64,000 nucleotides of DNA. Origin: a virus. The stretch spans positions 1-64,000 of the IMG/VR virus record IMGVR_UViG_3300027779_003171; one strand, given 5' to 3'. A program made the translations under genes and the position numbers. The notes under the pieces were generated by a model. The model worked only from the letters and a program-made list of their open reading frames with translations, ran no database searches and was not told where the DNA came from. Positions 42,647 through 49,919 of the stretch are shown piece after piece (positions within the stretch are counted from its first letter, which is position 1; every line of letters begins with the position of its first letter).

Positions 42647-42968
42647 TTTCCCTTAAAGACTTTAACTGACCTAGTAGGTTCGTCGTGTTTTCGCATCTAA
42701 TGTGTCTTGTCAGGATCGTCCTGGGGTAAGATAACGACGTGTCTATTCTTACTCCTTCTTCGTTTTCTTCTGGTGTAATGATGTCGTCCACGAAGTCGTA
42801 CCAGCCTCTTTTCTTCAAAAAATGATAATAGAAGTCTATTAGCTCCTTATCTGCCTCTAGGGCGATATCGTAGCCTAGGTCTTTTTGAGCAATCATTGTA
42901 AGCAAACGGAAGTATAACCCTTCGGAAGGGGGGTCTGTGCTCAGGCTGGCGGATATAATTAGATTCAC
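42636..42968 (-). CDS. Unknown protein, 110 residues
   Basis: Opens MNLIISASLSTDPPSEG; central LIDFYYHFLKKRGWYDFVDDIITPEENE; C-terminal SYPRTILTRHIRCENTTNLL. Overlaps the 3' end of the convergent membrane gene by 11 bases. No recognised motif. Confidence 0.6.
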   Translation of the reverse strand: MNLIISASLSTDPPSEGLYFRLLTMIAQKDLGYDIALEADKELIDFYYHFLKKRGWYDFVDDIITPEENEEGVRIDTSLSYPRTILTRHIRCENTTNLLGQLKSLREITF

Positions 42969-43042
42969 CTCAATAAAAATTACACTTCTTTAGGCAGATT
43001 TTTTAGAACTTTTAAGTGGGGAAATCTACAATAAAGCAGGTT

Positions 43043-44008
43043 ATGAGAACTATCAACCTTTTCACACTAACTTTGGTTTTTGCCTTGAGCTCTTTCTCGG
43101 CAGAAAAAAAGCAATCTACGGCAGAACATCTTCAGAATGTATCTGTGACAATTAGATCAGAAGGCGCATATAGCGCGGGCGAAGGCTCGGGGGTAATCTT
43201 CACCAGGAAGGACTCTAATGGGAATTTGGTGAACTTCGTTTGGACCGCCGCGCATGTCGTGGATAACTTAAGAAAGGAAAGAAAAGTGCTGGTTGACGGT
43301 AAGCCTGAGACCATTGTGGAATTCAAAGACCCCGTAATTATTAAGGAGATTAGGCAAAATGGCAGAACCGTTGGTCGTCTTCAGATGGATGCAGAAGTAC
43401 TAAAGTATAGTGACGCTACGGACGGACACGATTTAGCACTGTTACGAGTTCGTAAGTATAATTTTGTAACTGGTAGCGTTGTATTCTATCTTGAGAAAGA
43501 GATTCCGAAATTAGGAACAGACCTCCTGCACGTCGGCTCCCTGCTTGGTCAATTAGGCGCGAACAGTATGACGGACGGGATTTATTCGCAGCACGGTAGA
43601 ATTTTAAAACAAATAAACAAACACGTATTTGACCAAACAACCTGCGTAGCGTTCCCAGGTTCTAGTGGGGGTGGAGTATTCTTGAAGCATGACGGTAACG
43701 TTAGGTACGTGGGAATGCTTGTTCGGGGTGCTGGAGAAGGGTTTAACCTTATCGTTCCCATTCGTCGCATGATTACCTACTGCGAGAAACACAAGATCGA
43801 ATGGGCTATAGACGCTAAGGTGGCAATGCCTAGTGAAGACGATCTTAAAAAAACGCCCATTGAGCACGGCCCAAAGGAGGTAAAGGAAGATGGAGAAACA
43901 AAGGATGAAAAAAAGAGTCTGACCGAAAAGCAGTTTCCATTCAGGCTAAGAGTTTTAGATTTAAAAACCAACAACCCTATTAAAATTGAAGACAGGCTTA
44001 AAAGATGA
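43043..44008 (+). CDS. Secreted trypsin-like serine protease
   Basis: 321 residues from ATG 43043. The N-terminus (MRTINLFTLTLVFALSSFSA) is a Sec signal peptide. Catalytic triad: His in WTAAHVV, Asp in GHDLALLRV, Ser in PGSSGGGVF. The C-terminal ~70 residues are charged and Pro/Lys-rich. S1-type fold; it would act in the periplasm or outside the cell. No PDZ domain is seen, so not a full DegP. Its stop overlaps a Cys-rich lipoprotein gene by four bases (ATGA), so the pair are probably made together. Confidence 0.88.
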   Translation: MRTINLFTLTLVFALSSFSAEKKQSTAEHLQNVSVTIRSEGAYSAGEGSGVIFTRKDSNGNLVNFVWTAAHVVDNLRKERKVLVDGKPETIVEFKDPVIIKEIRQNGRTVGRLQMDAEVLKYSDATDGHDLALLRVRKYNFVTGSVVFYLEKEIPKLGTDLLHVGSLLGQLGANSMTDGIYSQHGRILKQINKHVFDQTTCVAFPGSSGGGVFLKHDGNVRYVGMLVRGAGEGFNLIVPIRRMITYCEKHKIEWAIDAKVAMPSEDDLKKTPIEHGPKEVKEDGETKDEKKSLTEKQFPFRLRVLDLKTNNPIKIEDRLKR

Positions 44009-44157
44009 AAAAATTAATAACTTTACTATTCGTTTCAGCATTTGCTATTGGCTGCAACTGGGGGGGCTCAGGCTGTCCCAACTGTGACTGCGACTCTCTT
44101 TGTTGTGAGTCGGGTGTTTGTTCGACGGCTGAGTGTGGGTGTTCTTGTAAGAAGTAA
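44005..44157 (+). CDS. Cys-rich lipoprotein, 50 residues
   Basis: Begins MKKLITLLFVSAFAIGC, a lipoprotein signal peptide with the lipidated Cys at 17. The mature part has nine more Cys in 33 residues (CPNCDC, LCCES, CGCSCKK), like a small metallothionein or disulfide-knotted peptide. Translationally coupled to the secreted protease. Possibly a substrate, inhibitor or metal trap; unknown. Confidence 0.75.
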   Translation: MKKLITLLFVSAFAIGCNWGGSGCPNCDCDSLCCESGVCSTAECGCSCKK

Positions 44158-44213
44158 TTTCAGGTCATTGTTACCACCAATATAGGCCCGAAAGTAGGCG
44201 AGTAGTTAAAGGG

Positions 44214-44245
44214 GGCGTGGCACGAAAGTGTTGCGCCTTCTTTTT
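44214..44245 (+). terminator. Intrinsic terminator of the protease-lipoprotein operon
   Basis: GGCGTGGCAC (44214-44223), loop GAAA, GTGTTGCGCC to 44237: 10-bp stem including G-T pairs, followed by TTCTTTTT. Confidence 0.85.
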
Positions 44246-44250
44246 AAATT

Positions 44251-44439
44251 ATGAATGAAAATAAGAAAACATGGCTGACACCTGTAGACCCTTACTACAC
44301 CATAGAGATAGATTTTTCTGACGATATTGAGTCGATCAGAGAACAAATAGAGGAGCTTAAAGATCAGCACAAAAAAAGAGCCAGCCCCAACGAGGAGGCT
44401 GACCCCAGTGAAGAAGCCAACACAAGCACAAAAGAGTAA
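44251..44439 (+). CDS. Small acidic protein, 62 residues
   Basis: Opens MNENKKTWLTPVDPYYTIEID; a coiled helix (ESIREQIEELKDQHKKR) and a Glu/Pro/Ser-rich tail follow. Starts six bases after the terminator, so its own promoter is unclear. No family recognised. Confidence 0.5.
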   Translation: MNENKKTWLTPVDPYYTIEIDFSDDIESIREQIEELKDQHKKRASPNEEADPSEEANTSTKE

Positions 44440-44440
44440 A

Positions 44441-45169
44441 TTACCTCTTCATTTCGGGCATCATGCCCTTAATCTCATCAACTAGCCCATACTGGAGACA
44501 CTGATCTGCGTCTATCCACCAGTCTTTTCGGTCCCAGTTTCTTTTAATTTTGAGTCTAGTTAATTTAGACCTTGAAACAAAAATATCCACACAGCGTTCT
44601 TCAATTCTTTTGACAAGTTTAACCTCGTCTTCCACCTCGTACGTTTTCCCGATGGCTCCGAAAGCGGCCCTGTGAATCATCATCCAACACTGGTGGCCTA
44701 TCCATCGGCGGTCCCCAGCTTGCAGCAAAATTCCAGCCATCGAAGCTGCCATGCCCAAGGAGCCGGTTGTTATCTTGTGCTTTCGGCTCCTCAAGTCTTG
44801 AATAAAGTCGAACAACTCAAAACCATCAATGATGCTTCCCCCGGGGGACGAAAAAACAATTTCCATATCACATTTTGGGGATAACCTTGACCACTCCGTT
44901 AGCTTGCTCATACATTTTCTTACAGAAGTTTCCCCGACAGACCCAGAGAACCTGTAAAGGTGATTCATCTCGTCGTCAGCTGATGCCCTGTCGAACTTTC
45001 TCCTTGCGTCAAGATATTTTAGCTCTGATTCGTGAGCGTCGAACTGGGCCTTCTTCGCCTCTGCATTGACCTTGACTGCTTCGGCTGCTTTTAGTGCCGT
45101 TTCAGCTTCTTTCAGTTCGATGTCAGCCGCGATCTCCTTTTTCGTTCTGGTATCTATTTCTTCACTCAT
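44441..45169 (-). CDS. ClpP-family (S14) protease with N-terminal coiled coil
   Basis: 242 residues. About 65 residues of Ala/Glu/Lys-rich coiled coil precede the ClpP fold. DMEIVFSSPGGSIIDGFELFD is the ClpP oxyanion loop, ITTGSLGMAASMAGILLQAG holds the catalytic Ser, and WMMIHRAAFGAIG the catalytic His. IDADQCLQYGLVDEI is the usual C-terminal motif with Asp. In phages this family often acts in head maturation, but there are no head genes here, so a host-directed or quality-control role is equally possible. Overlaps the upstream membrane gene by four bases. Confidence 0.85.
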   Translation of the reverse strand: MSEEIDTRTKKEIAADIELKEAETALKAAEAVKVNAEAKKAQFDAHESELKYLDARRKFDRASADDEMNHLYRFSGSVGETSVRKCMSKLTEWSRLSPKCDMEIVFSSPGGSIIDGFELFDFIQDLRSRKHKITTGSLGMAASMAGILLQAGDRRWIGHQCWMMIHRAAFGAIGKTYEVEDEVKLVKRIEERCVDIFVSRSKLTRLKIKRNWDRKDWWIDADQCLQYGLVDEIKGMMPEMKR

Positions 45170-45600
45170 AATTTATTCCTCTCTTCAATGTGCGCCGCCT
45201 CTGAGCGACCTGGGTTTGGTCTCGGCTCTTTGGGCGGCCAATGGCCAATCTTTTTTAAGTAGTTTATTAAGTCGTTAATTAAGCTACTTTGGTCATTTAA
45301 CGCTCCCTTTACCTGATCAAGGGTTTCATCGTACTTGTTAATGGTTTGTCCTTGGATGTTGATTACCTCGAATTGATCTTCAATAGCTCTTTCGCAGTCG
45401 TCTATCGCCAAGTTTAGTAAGGTATTTTCTCTTTTTACTTGGAGAATTTTTTTAGCGTGGGACACTTCCTGAGAAACCCAAAAGGTAACGAAGATGACTG
45501 TTAGAATTATTGAAAAATAGACAGTTACCTCGTGATGAGTGAGGAAATCGCCTGTCTTTCGTGTAAGATTCTTAAGTTTGAAGCCAATATCTTTCATCAC
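45166..45600 (-). CDS. Single-pass membrane protein, possible spanin- or anchor-like
   Basis: 144 residues. One membrane segment (VYFSIILTVIFVTFWVS) near residue 30, then a long helical region to residue ~110 and a Pro-rich end (HWPPKEPRPNPGR). Topology is like an inner-membrane spanin; a lipoprotein gene lies just upstream on the same strand, which would fit a two-component spanin, but order and spacing are not typical. Coupled to the ClpP-like gene. Confidence 0.6.
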   Translation of the reverse strand: MMKDIGFKLKNLTRKTGDFLTHHEVTVYFSIILTVIFVTFWVSQEVSHAKKILQVKRENTLLNLAIDDCERAIEDQFEVINIQGQTINKYDETLDQVKGALNDQSSLINDLINYLKKIGHWPPKEPRPNPGRSEAAHIEERNKL

Positions 45601-45623
45601 AAACTTAATTACACGTAAATAGA

Positions 45624-45652
45624 AAAAAACCCCGCTCGGAAAAGCGAGGTTG
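45624..45652 (-). terminator. Intrinsic terminator after the small lipoprotein gene
   Basis: On the minus strand AACCTCGCT (45652-45644), a six-base loop, AGCGGGGTT, then a run of T (the A run at 45624-45630). One G-T pair. Confidence 0.8.
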
Positions 45653-45679
45653 TGTTTAATTAAATTAATTTAAATTAAT

Positions 45680-45877
45680 TTACTTTTTCTTGGTCTTGGT
45701 AGTCGTGGTCGTACCCACCGAAGCCTTAATGAGGGGCAGGGTCACGCTTGCTCCCTCCGCGTCGGCTGATGCCCCTAAGACTGTGCTGTCGTTGGCTTTG
45801 GGGCCAAGGGTTACGGTGCTTGTACAACCCGCTCCGAAGAGCATGATTGCTGCTGCTGTAGCTACTAGTGTTTTCAT
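45680..45877 (-). CDS. Small lipoprotein
   Basis: 65 residues. MKTLVATAAAIMLFGAGC is a lipoprotein signal peptide with lipobox FGAGC. The mature part is Ser/Thr/Ala/Gly-rich and ends TTTTTKTKKK. Could be an outer-membrane spanin partner of the neighbouring membrane protein; unproven. Confidence 0.7.
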   Translation of the reverse strand: MKTLVATAAAIMLFGAGCTSTVTLGPKANDSTVLGASADAEGASVTLPLIKASVGTTTTTKTKKK

Positions 45878-45968
45878 GTGTGTTTTTTTATGTTAACAAC
45901 TGACTATTTTTAGTCAGGATCACAAATTATACATAAACCTTTCCCCACGTCAAGTGTAATATAAACAT

Positions 45969-46154
45969 ATGGCTCCTCAAGTGATAGTTAATGGCTTAAT
46001 TGTCGAAATACTTTCCGAGAAAGTGAAAATTTTCGATATTGCTGGGGACTTAACGAAGGCGGAGGCTTTGCTAATTGCGAAATATCTTCATGCCGAAGCG
46101 TTTATTTCGGGGGACAGTATCGTGCTTGAGATAGTGACAGATAAGAATATTTAA
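45969..46154 (+). CDS. Unknown small protein, 61 residues
   Basis: MAPQVIVNGLIVEILSEKVK and AEALLIAKYLHAEAF suggest a compact alpha/beta domain. TGTAATATAA just upstream could be a -10 box, again close to the ATG. No family. Confidence 0.55.
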   Translation: MAPQVIVNGLIVEILSEKVKIFDIAGDLTKAEALLIAKYLHAEAFISGDSIVLEIVTDKNI

Positions 46155-46183
46155 TTGATTTTTTTAAATTTAAAAAGTATCAT
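46155..46183 (+). promoter_or_regulatory. Probable promoter of the 46.2-48.0 kb gene run
   Basis: TTGATT (46155-46160), 17-base spacer, TATCAT (46178-46183), 11 bases to ATG 46195. Confidence 0.5.
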
Positions 46184-46194
46184 AATATACAGAG

Positions 46195-46482
46195 ATGGGA
46201 AAAAAGACTCCAATTATAGAATTGCACTTGATACACCCCCATCATACCAGAAAAAGGAAGTTTGCTTGCTCTGAGTGTGGGATGGTGTATAATTTGAAAG
46301 ATTACAGAGTGCTATTCGACAGCCATAAGATTAGCTACTTTTCTGAAGAGGATGGGAAGTTTAAGATTTGCCACGATTGTGTCATGAGTTTTTCAACGGA
46401 CGAAAAAAAAAGACTGAAAGTGCCAAAGCTCATAGTTAAACTGATTTTACCAGAAGAAGAGGTGATTTTGAAATTCCAATGA
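46195..46482 (+). CDS. Small zinc-binding protein
   Basis: 95 residues. FACSECGMVYNL and KICHDCVMSF form two C-x-x-C pairs about 33 residues apart, a zinc-ribbon layout. Basic N-terminus with HPHHTRKRK. Possibly nucleic-acid binding. Overlaps the next gene by four bases. Confidence 0.62.
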   Translation: MGKKTPIIELHLIHPHHTRKRKFACSECGMVYNLKDYRVLFDSHKISYFSEEDGKFKICHDCVMSFSTDEKKRLKVPKLIVKLILPEEEVILKFQ

Positions 46483-46712
46483 AAGACAAGCTAAAATTCA
46501 AACAAGCGATGTTCCAGTACTCTATGCTGGAGGGCAGTGTAAGCTGGTGGGAAAAACGGCTGAACATACTTTTGACCGAAATAGAGAGACTACCACACAA
46601 TCACCCGTCGATTCCCAAAAAGAGGGGACAAATAGCATTCGTCTTACAAAGACTTTCCTTGGAAGAAAAGAATATAGCAACCTATTTTAAAGACAATGAA
46701 GAAACCAGCTAA
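46479..46712 (+). CDS. Unknown helical protein, 77 residues
   Basis: Helical throughout (LKFKQAMFQYSMLEGSVSWW; IAFVLQRLSLEEKNIATYF). No motif recognised. Part of an overlapping gene chain. Confidence 0.55.
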   Translation: MKDKLKFKQAMFQYSMLEGSVSWWEKRLNILLTEIERLPHNHPSIPKKRGQIAFVLQRLSLEEKNIATYFKDNEETS

Positions 46713-46872
46713 AAGAAAATCCTCAAAAAAATGTTACGTTGTAGTATCCAAGAAGAAAAAACACATTTACGGAGCCTTCCCCTTCACGGAAGAGGGACTT
46801 AAAAAAGCTAAAGAATATTCCAAAACTCTTAAAAAGGAGAACAAGGAAGAGTTCCTTGTCGTAGAGCCGTGA
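46696..46872 (+). CDS. Small basic protein, 58 residues
   Basis: Opens MKKPAKRKSSKKCYVVVSKK, then IYGAFPFTEEGLKKAKEYSK. Overlaps the previous gene by 17 bases and the next by four (GTGA). The clean chain supports a real gene. Unknown function. Confidence 0.5.
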   Translation: MKKPAKRKSSKKCYVVVSKKKKHIYGAFPFTEEGLKKAKEYSKTLKKENKEEFLVVEP

Positions 46873-47036
46873 GAAAAGAATACCATAAGTTGCTTGATCA
46901 AATCATTGAGAACGCTGAAATCATGGACAAAAGAGAGAAGGGAGAGTCCATGAAGACTCACAAAGGAGATCAAGCGATTGGCGAAAGCTGGATGGTTCAC
47001 CATCTTAAATTGTTAAAAGAACTTTCTGAAGAATAA
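46869..47036 (+). CDS. Unknown protein, 55 residues (GTG start)
   Basis: GTG 46869 overlaps the preceding stop, and its TAA overlaps the next ATG (TAATG). Starts MRKEYHKLLDQIIENAEIMD and ends LLKELSEE. Helical and charged. Confidence 0.5.
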   Translation: MRKEYHKLLDQIIENAEIMDKREKGESMKTHKGDQAIGESWMVHHLKLLKELSEE

Positions 47037-47371
47037 TGATTACCGTGGGAGCAGTCAGGGAACTTGCCTACATGTCACAACATTTAGGTGTCCCCTTGTA
47101 TATAGCCATCGACGCTGGGGGTAAACACCTAAGCTTAAAAGTCGAAGAAAATAGCGTACACATTAGTTACCAAGGACAAAGGATTTGGGAGGAGAACATA
47201 TACGGGGAAGGTAATTGGTTCGGTATAGAATCCTGCGATTCGGTTGCAAAAATAATAAACTGCATAAACGACGGAGAACCTTGGGCGGAAAAATACGGTT
47301 GGGAAAAAACCGACACTACGATAAAACATGTGCCCTTTGACGAGGCTCTTCAGAACGCGGAGGAGTCATGA
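47036..47371 (+). CDS. Unknown protein, 111 residues
   Basis: Alpha/beta composition: LGVPLYIAIDAGGKHLSLKV, GNWFGIESCDSVAKIINCI. No motif I can name. Overlaps the GT29-like gene by four bases. Confidence 0.58.
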   Translation: MITVGAVRELAYMSQHLGVPLYIAIDAGGKHLSLKVEENSVHISYQGQRIWEENIYGEGNWFGIESCDSVAKIINCINDGEPWAEKYGWEKTDTTIKHVPFDEALQNAEES

Positions 47372-48048
47372 ATGACGTAGTTCTAATAGGTAACGGGCCA
47401 TCGGTTAAAAAATACGAATACGGTGACCTTATTGATTCTTACAAAACCGTGGTTCGATTTAATTGGTATCATATAGATGGGTACGAAAAACACGTTGGCA
47501 CTAAAACAGATATTTGGTTTACTTCGATTTATGACCCTATCAGGGCGAAGAAAAAATACGACCATGTTATTGAGCATTCTTGGGAGTGGAAACATAGAAA
47601 TGATAAAGTTTACCAGAAGCTCAAGGACGCGGAAATCCCCGCAGCCAAGACCTTTCATAAATTAATCTTTGATATCAAACAGTACATGGATGCGAAGATA
47701 GGGCTCCGAAGAAGCGTGATGGTCCCCGGGGGAGAGTATAATGTTTGGTCAACGGGGGCACTGGCGGCGTGGTGGATGTTAAGTCATCCGCAACACAACT
47801 ATGAAAAACTTCTTCTGTGCGAGGTCAGCAAACGAATCCCTTCCTTTGACAAAATCGATATGTTTGGTTTTGATTGGTGGGATATGACTAAGGGCGATTA
47901 CTACCACCACGGAGATTCTCAAGCGGTAGGTCAGAACCACAAGCCCAAATTCGAACTAGAATTTTTCAGGTTTCTCTGGGAAGATGACAGAATCCATGAC
48001 TTGAATCCTGAGTCTGATTTCCATCACGCTCCCCTTTCCAATGACTAA
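47368..48048 (+). CDS. GT29 sialyltransferase-like glycosyltransferase
   Basis: 226 residues. VVLIGNGPSVKKYEYGDLID then YKTVVRFNWY and KHVGTKTDIWFTS match the large sialyl motif (VGNGPS...G..ID....V.RFN). VWSTGALAAWWML resembles the small motif (STG), followed by DMFGFDWW and HHGDSQ. GT29 proteins transfer sialic acid or related sugars from CMP donors. Adds to the glycan module though it lies outside the main cluster. A relic of an epimerase gene starts at its stop codon. Confidence 0.75.
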   Translation: MNDVVLIGNGPSVKKYEYGDLIDSYKTVVRFNWYHIDGYEKHVGTKTDIWFTSIYDPIRAKKKYDHVIEHSWEWKHRNDKVYQKLKDAEIPAAKTFHKLIFDIKQYMDAKIGLRRSVMVPGGEYNVWSTGALAAWWMLSHPQHNYEKLLLCEVSKRIPSFDKIDMFGFDWWDMTKGDYYHHGDSQAVGQNHKPKFELEFFRFLWEDDRIHDLNPESDFHHAPLSND

Positions 48049-48299
48049 ATGTCTCGTAACTGGCGGGTCCCTGTTGTGGGTCTTTTTTAAAAGCCAAGAG
48101 AAACAACGAACCCCTAAAGGTGTACGGGGACGGGCCTCAGGAGAGGGGTTTCGTCCGCATTGACGACGTGGTTAAGTGTAATATTTTAAGTGCTTTTTCC
48201 AAGAATAAAGGAGCCTTAGGCTCTATAATAGATGTGGGGACAGGCAACGAGACCAAATCATGGGTTACAAACCAAAATGAACCCGAAACAATCAGATAA
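48041..48299 (+). pseudogene. Relic of an NAD-dependent sugar epimerase/dehydratase
   Basis: ATG 48041 reads MTKCLVTGGSL, the Rossmann start of an extended SDR enzyme, then loses the pattern. In another frame from about 48094 the text reads NEPLKVYGDGPQERGFVRID, then DVVKC and IIDVGTGNETKSW, which is the C-terminal YGDGxQxRxFxxVDD...NVGTG part of UDP-glucose-4-epimerase-like proteins. About 200 central residues are missing. The remains end at a TAA at 48297-48299 inside the next gene. Confidence 0.72.
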
Positions 48300-48468
48300 A
48301 AAGATTGATAAGATAGTGGGATTAATAGAAACCCTAGATTACAGTTTCTTTTCGTCCGACAACGAAGACTCGGCCATGCGCTCCCTTACCACCTCCATCA
48401 TTGGCCTCGAAGAGTATCAGTCAATCATCGAACGAGACGATGCTATTAAACAACTTAAGAAAGGATAA
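48277..48468 (+). CDS. Small acidic protein, 63 residues
   Basis: MNPKQSDKKIDKIVGLIETL from ATG 48277, all-helical, acidic (SSDNEDSAMRSL, SIIERDDAIKQL). It overlaps the end of the epimerase relic. Starts further upstream lie inside the relic and are unlikely. Confidence 0.5.
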   Translation: MNPKQSDKKIDKIVGLIETLDYSFFSSDNEDSAMRSLTTSIIGLEEYQSIIERDDAIKQLKKG

Positions 48469-48611
48469 AATTTGAGAGCAAATAAGCTCTCTTTCTGCCC
48501 ATGTCCCTTGGTATCCCTAGACATATCGTTGCGCCACAAATCTGCACGATAGGGTTGTTACGCAGACTTGAGTCGTTTGTAGGCGATGGACAACGGGGGC
48601 ATGGGTTTTCC

Positions 48612-48639
48612 TTGACCTGAGGTAAGGTTACAGTACAAT
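48612..48639 (+). promoter_or_regulatory. Promoter with AAGGTT element
   Basis: TTGACC (48612-48617), 16-base spacer containing TAAGGTT, TACAAT (48634-48639), eight bases to ATG 48648. Confidence 0.72.
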
Positions 48640-48647
48640 TGGTGACA

Positions 48648-48872
48648 ATGAGCACGTTTAAATTCAACACCGAAGACACGAAGAGGGAAAGGGAAGATAA
48701 ATTCGTCTTCCCTCCCGAACTAGCTGAAGAAGATCGTTTCTTGGCGGAAATTTTAGCGGAGCTTGCCCCTTATGTAAGGGCAATGCAAACGTCGGAAGGA
48801 AAGCTCTCCGAAGAGAGAAGGACGTACCTTCTCAGCGAGGTTAAAAAAGTTTTTGAAACAGAAAAAAAATAA
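48648..48872 (+). CDS. Small acidic protein, 74 residues
   Basis: MSTFKFNTEDTKREREDKFV from ATG 48648, then LAEILAELAPYVRAMQ. Helical and charged. No family. The start lies eight bases after the -10 box, leaving no room for a Shine-Dalgarno. Confidence 0.55.
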   Translation: MSTFKFNTEDTKREREDKFVFPPELAEEDRFLAEILAELAPYVRAMQTSEGKLSEERRTYLLSEVKKVFETEKK

Positions 48873-48917
48873 ATTTTTCCCCCGAAAAAGAATAAGCTTT
48901 ATGGTGGACGATATACA
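48872..48917 (+). repeat. Duplicated upstream element, copy 1
   Basis: AATTTTTCCCCC, ~20 bases, then GTGGACGATATACA. The same arrangement is found at 54747-54791. Here the 3' part lies just before ATG 48918; its GTG frame reads M-D-D-I-Q and stops. Confidence 0.75.
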
Positions 48918-49097
48918 ATGAAAAGCGAGCTCAGACAAATCGTAAAAGGTGTCCTCGAATCTGAATCGGAGAGACAGGCGAACCTAGCTTCAGAAGCTTG
49001 TCGGGAAAAGCTGGCCTTGGAAATAGAGGAAAAAATAAAAAGCAAGTTCCACGTCTTTAGGATAAACAGGGCACTGAAGGGGGGCGGAGGCTTATGA
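48918..49097 (+). CDS. Small helical protein, 59 residues
   Basis: MKSELRQIVKGVLESESERQ, helical with KLALEIEEKIKSK, ends GGGGL. Overlaps the next gene by four bases. Preceded by the duplicated 46-base element. Unknown function. Confidence 0.55.
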   Translation: MKSELRQIVKGVLESESERQANLASEACREKLALEIEEKIKSKFHVFRINRALKGGGGL

Positions 49098-49576
49098 GCG
49101 AGAAAAAAGAAAAACAGCAGGAGATGAAGCTGAAGGTCAACAATGCCGTGGAAGAATCCAGACGGACCGGCAAGAAGGTTGAAGTTCCCATCGGGCAAAT
49201 CAAGCAGGAGGAGAGAAAAAAACTTAAAGGCAAAAAGGTAGACAGAGAAAAGCTAGACGGCTCAAACCTTGAGACCTGTCTCAAAGAGAGGGCCGAAAAA
49301 CAGGAGGAGGGTAACTGTGGGAATTTTAAAATTACAAACAAAGAATTAAACAAAGACGGAGAGTACGACTACGAATTTAAGTGTGACGAAACCTTCGTGG
49401 CTTTCGCCCAGCATAGTCTGGGTTTAGAGGACGGCATCTCACCCGCAGAATTGAAGAAGTTTTGTATGAATATTTTATTGGCCAAAGAATCCGACCAGCT
49501 TGGAGAAGGGTACAAAGTAAGAGAGCTCGAAAAAAACAAGGTCAAGGAGCCCAAATTCTACAAGAAATATAAATGA
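49094..49576 (+). CDS. Unknown charged protein, 160 residues
   Basis: N-terminal half is very Lys/Glu-rich ([20 protein letters not shown]); C-terminal half has [28 protein letters not shown] and KFYKKYK. No recognised domain. Overlaps the FKBP gene by four bases. Confidence 0.6.
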   Translation: MSEKKEKQQEMKLKVNNAVEESRRTGKKVEVPIGQIKQEERKKLKGKKVDREKLDGSNLETCLKERAEKQEEGNCGNFKITNKELNKDGEYDYEFKCDETFVAFAQHSLGLEDGISPAELKKFCMNILLAKESDQLGEGYKVRELEKNKVKEPKFYKKYK

Positions 49577-49917
49577 GTGAAGAAGTAACAACTCCAAGTG
49601 GGCTGAAGTATACTGTCAGCGAAACAGGCGAAGGCGAAAAAGTCGGCGCGAATAAAAAAGTAAAAGTACATTACACTGGCTCCTTTACCGATGGCACAGT
49701 ATTTGATAGTTCTGTGCAGAGAGGCGTACCATTCGAGTTCGTGGTCGGCGTTGGGCAGGTTATCAAAGGCTGGGATGAGGCACTGTCTGACATGAAAAAA
49801 GGAGAGAAGCGGACCTTGACTATCCCCCCTGACTTGGGGTACGGAGCGAGTGGGCATCCACCAGTTATCCCTCCTAGTTCTGTTTTGATGTTCGATGTGG
49901 AACTGTTAGATTTTTAG
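49573..49917 (+). CDS. FKBP-type peptidyl-prolyl cis-trans isomerase
   Basis: 114 residues, a single FKBP domain: [59 protein letters not shown] and MFDVELLDF, all diagnostic of FKBP. No signal peptide, so cytoplasmic. It would speed proline isomerisation during folding of phage or host proteins. Phage-encoded FKBP is rare. The next gene, two bases on, encodes a Tat-exported protein, possibly a folding client. Confidence 0.93.
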   Translation: MSEEVTTPSGLKYTVSETGEGEKVGANKKVKVHYTGSFTDGTVFDSSVQRGVPFEFVVGVGQVIKGWDEALSDMKKGEKRTLTIPPDLGYGASGHPPVIPPSSVLMFDVELLDF

Positions 49918-49919
49918 CA

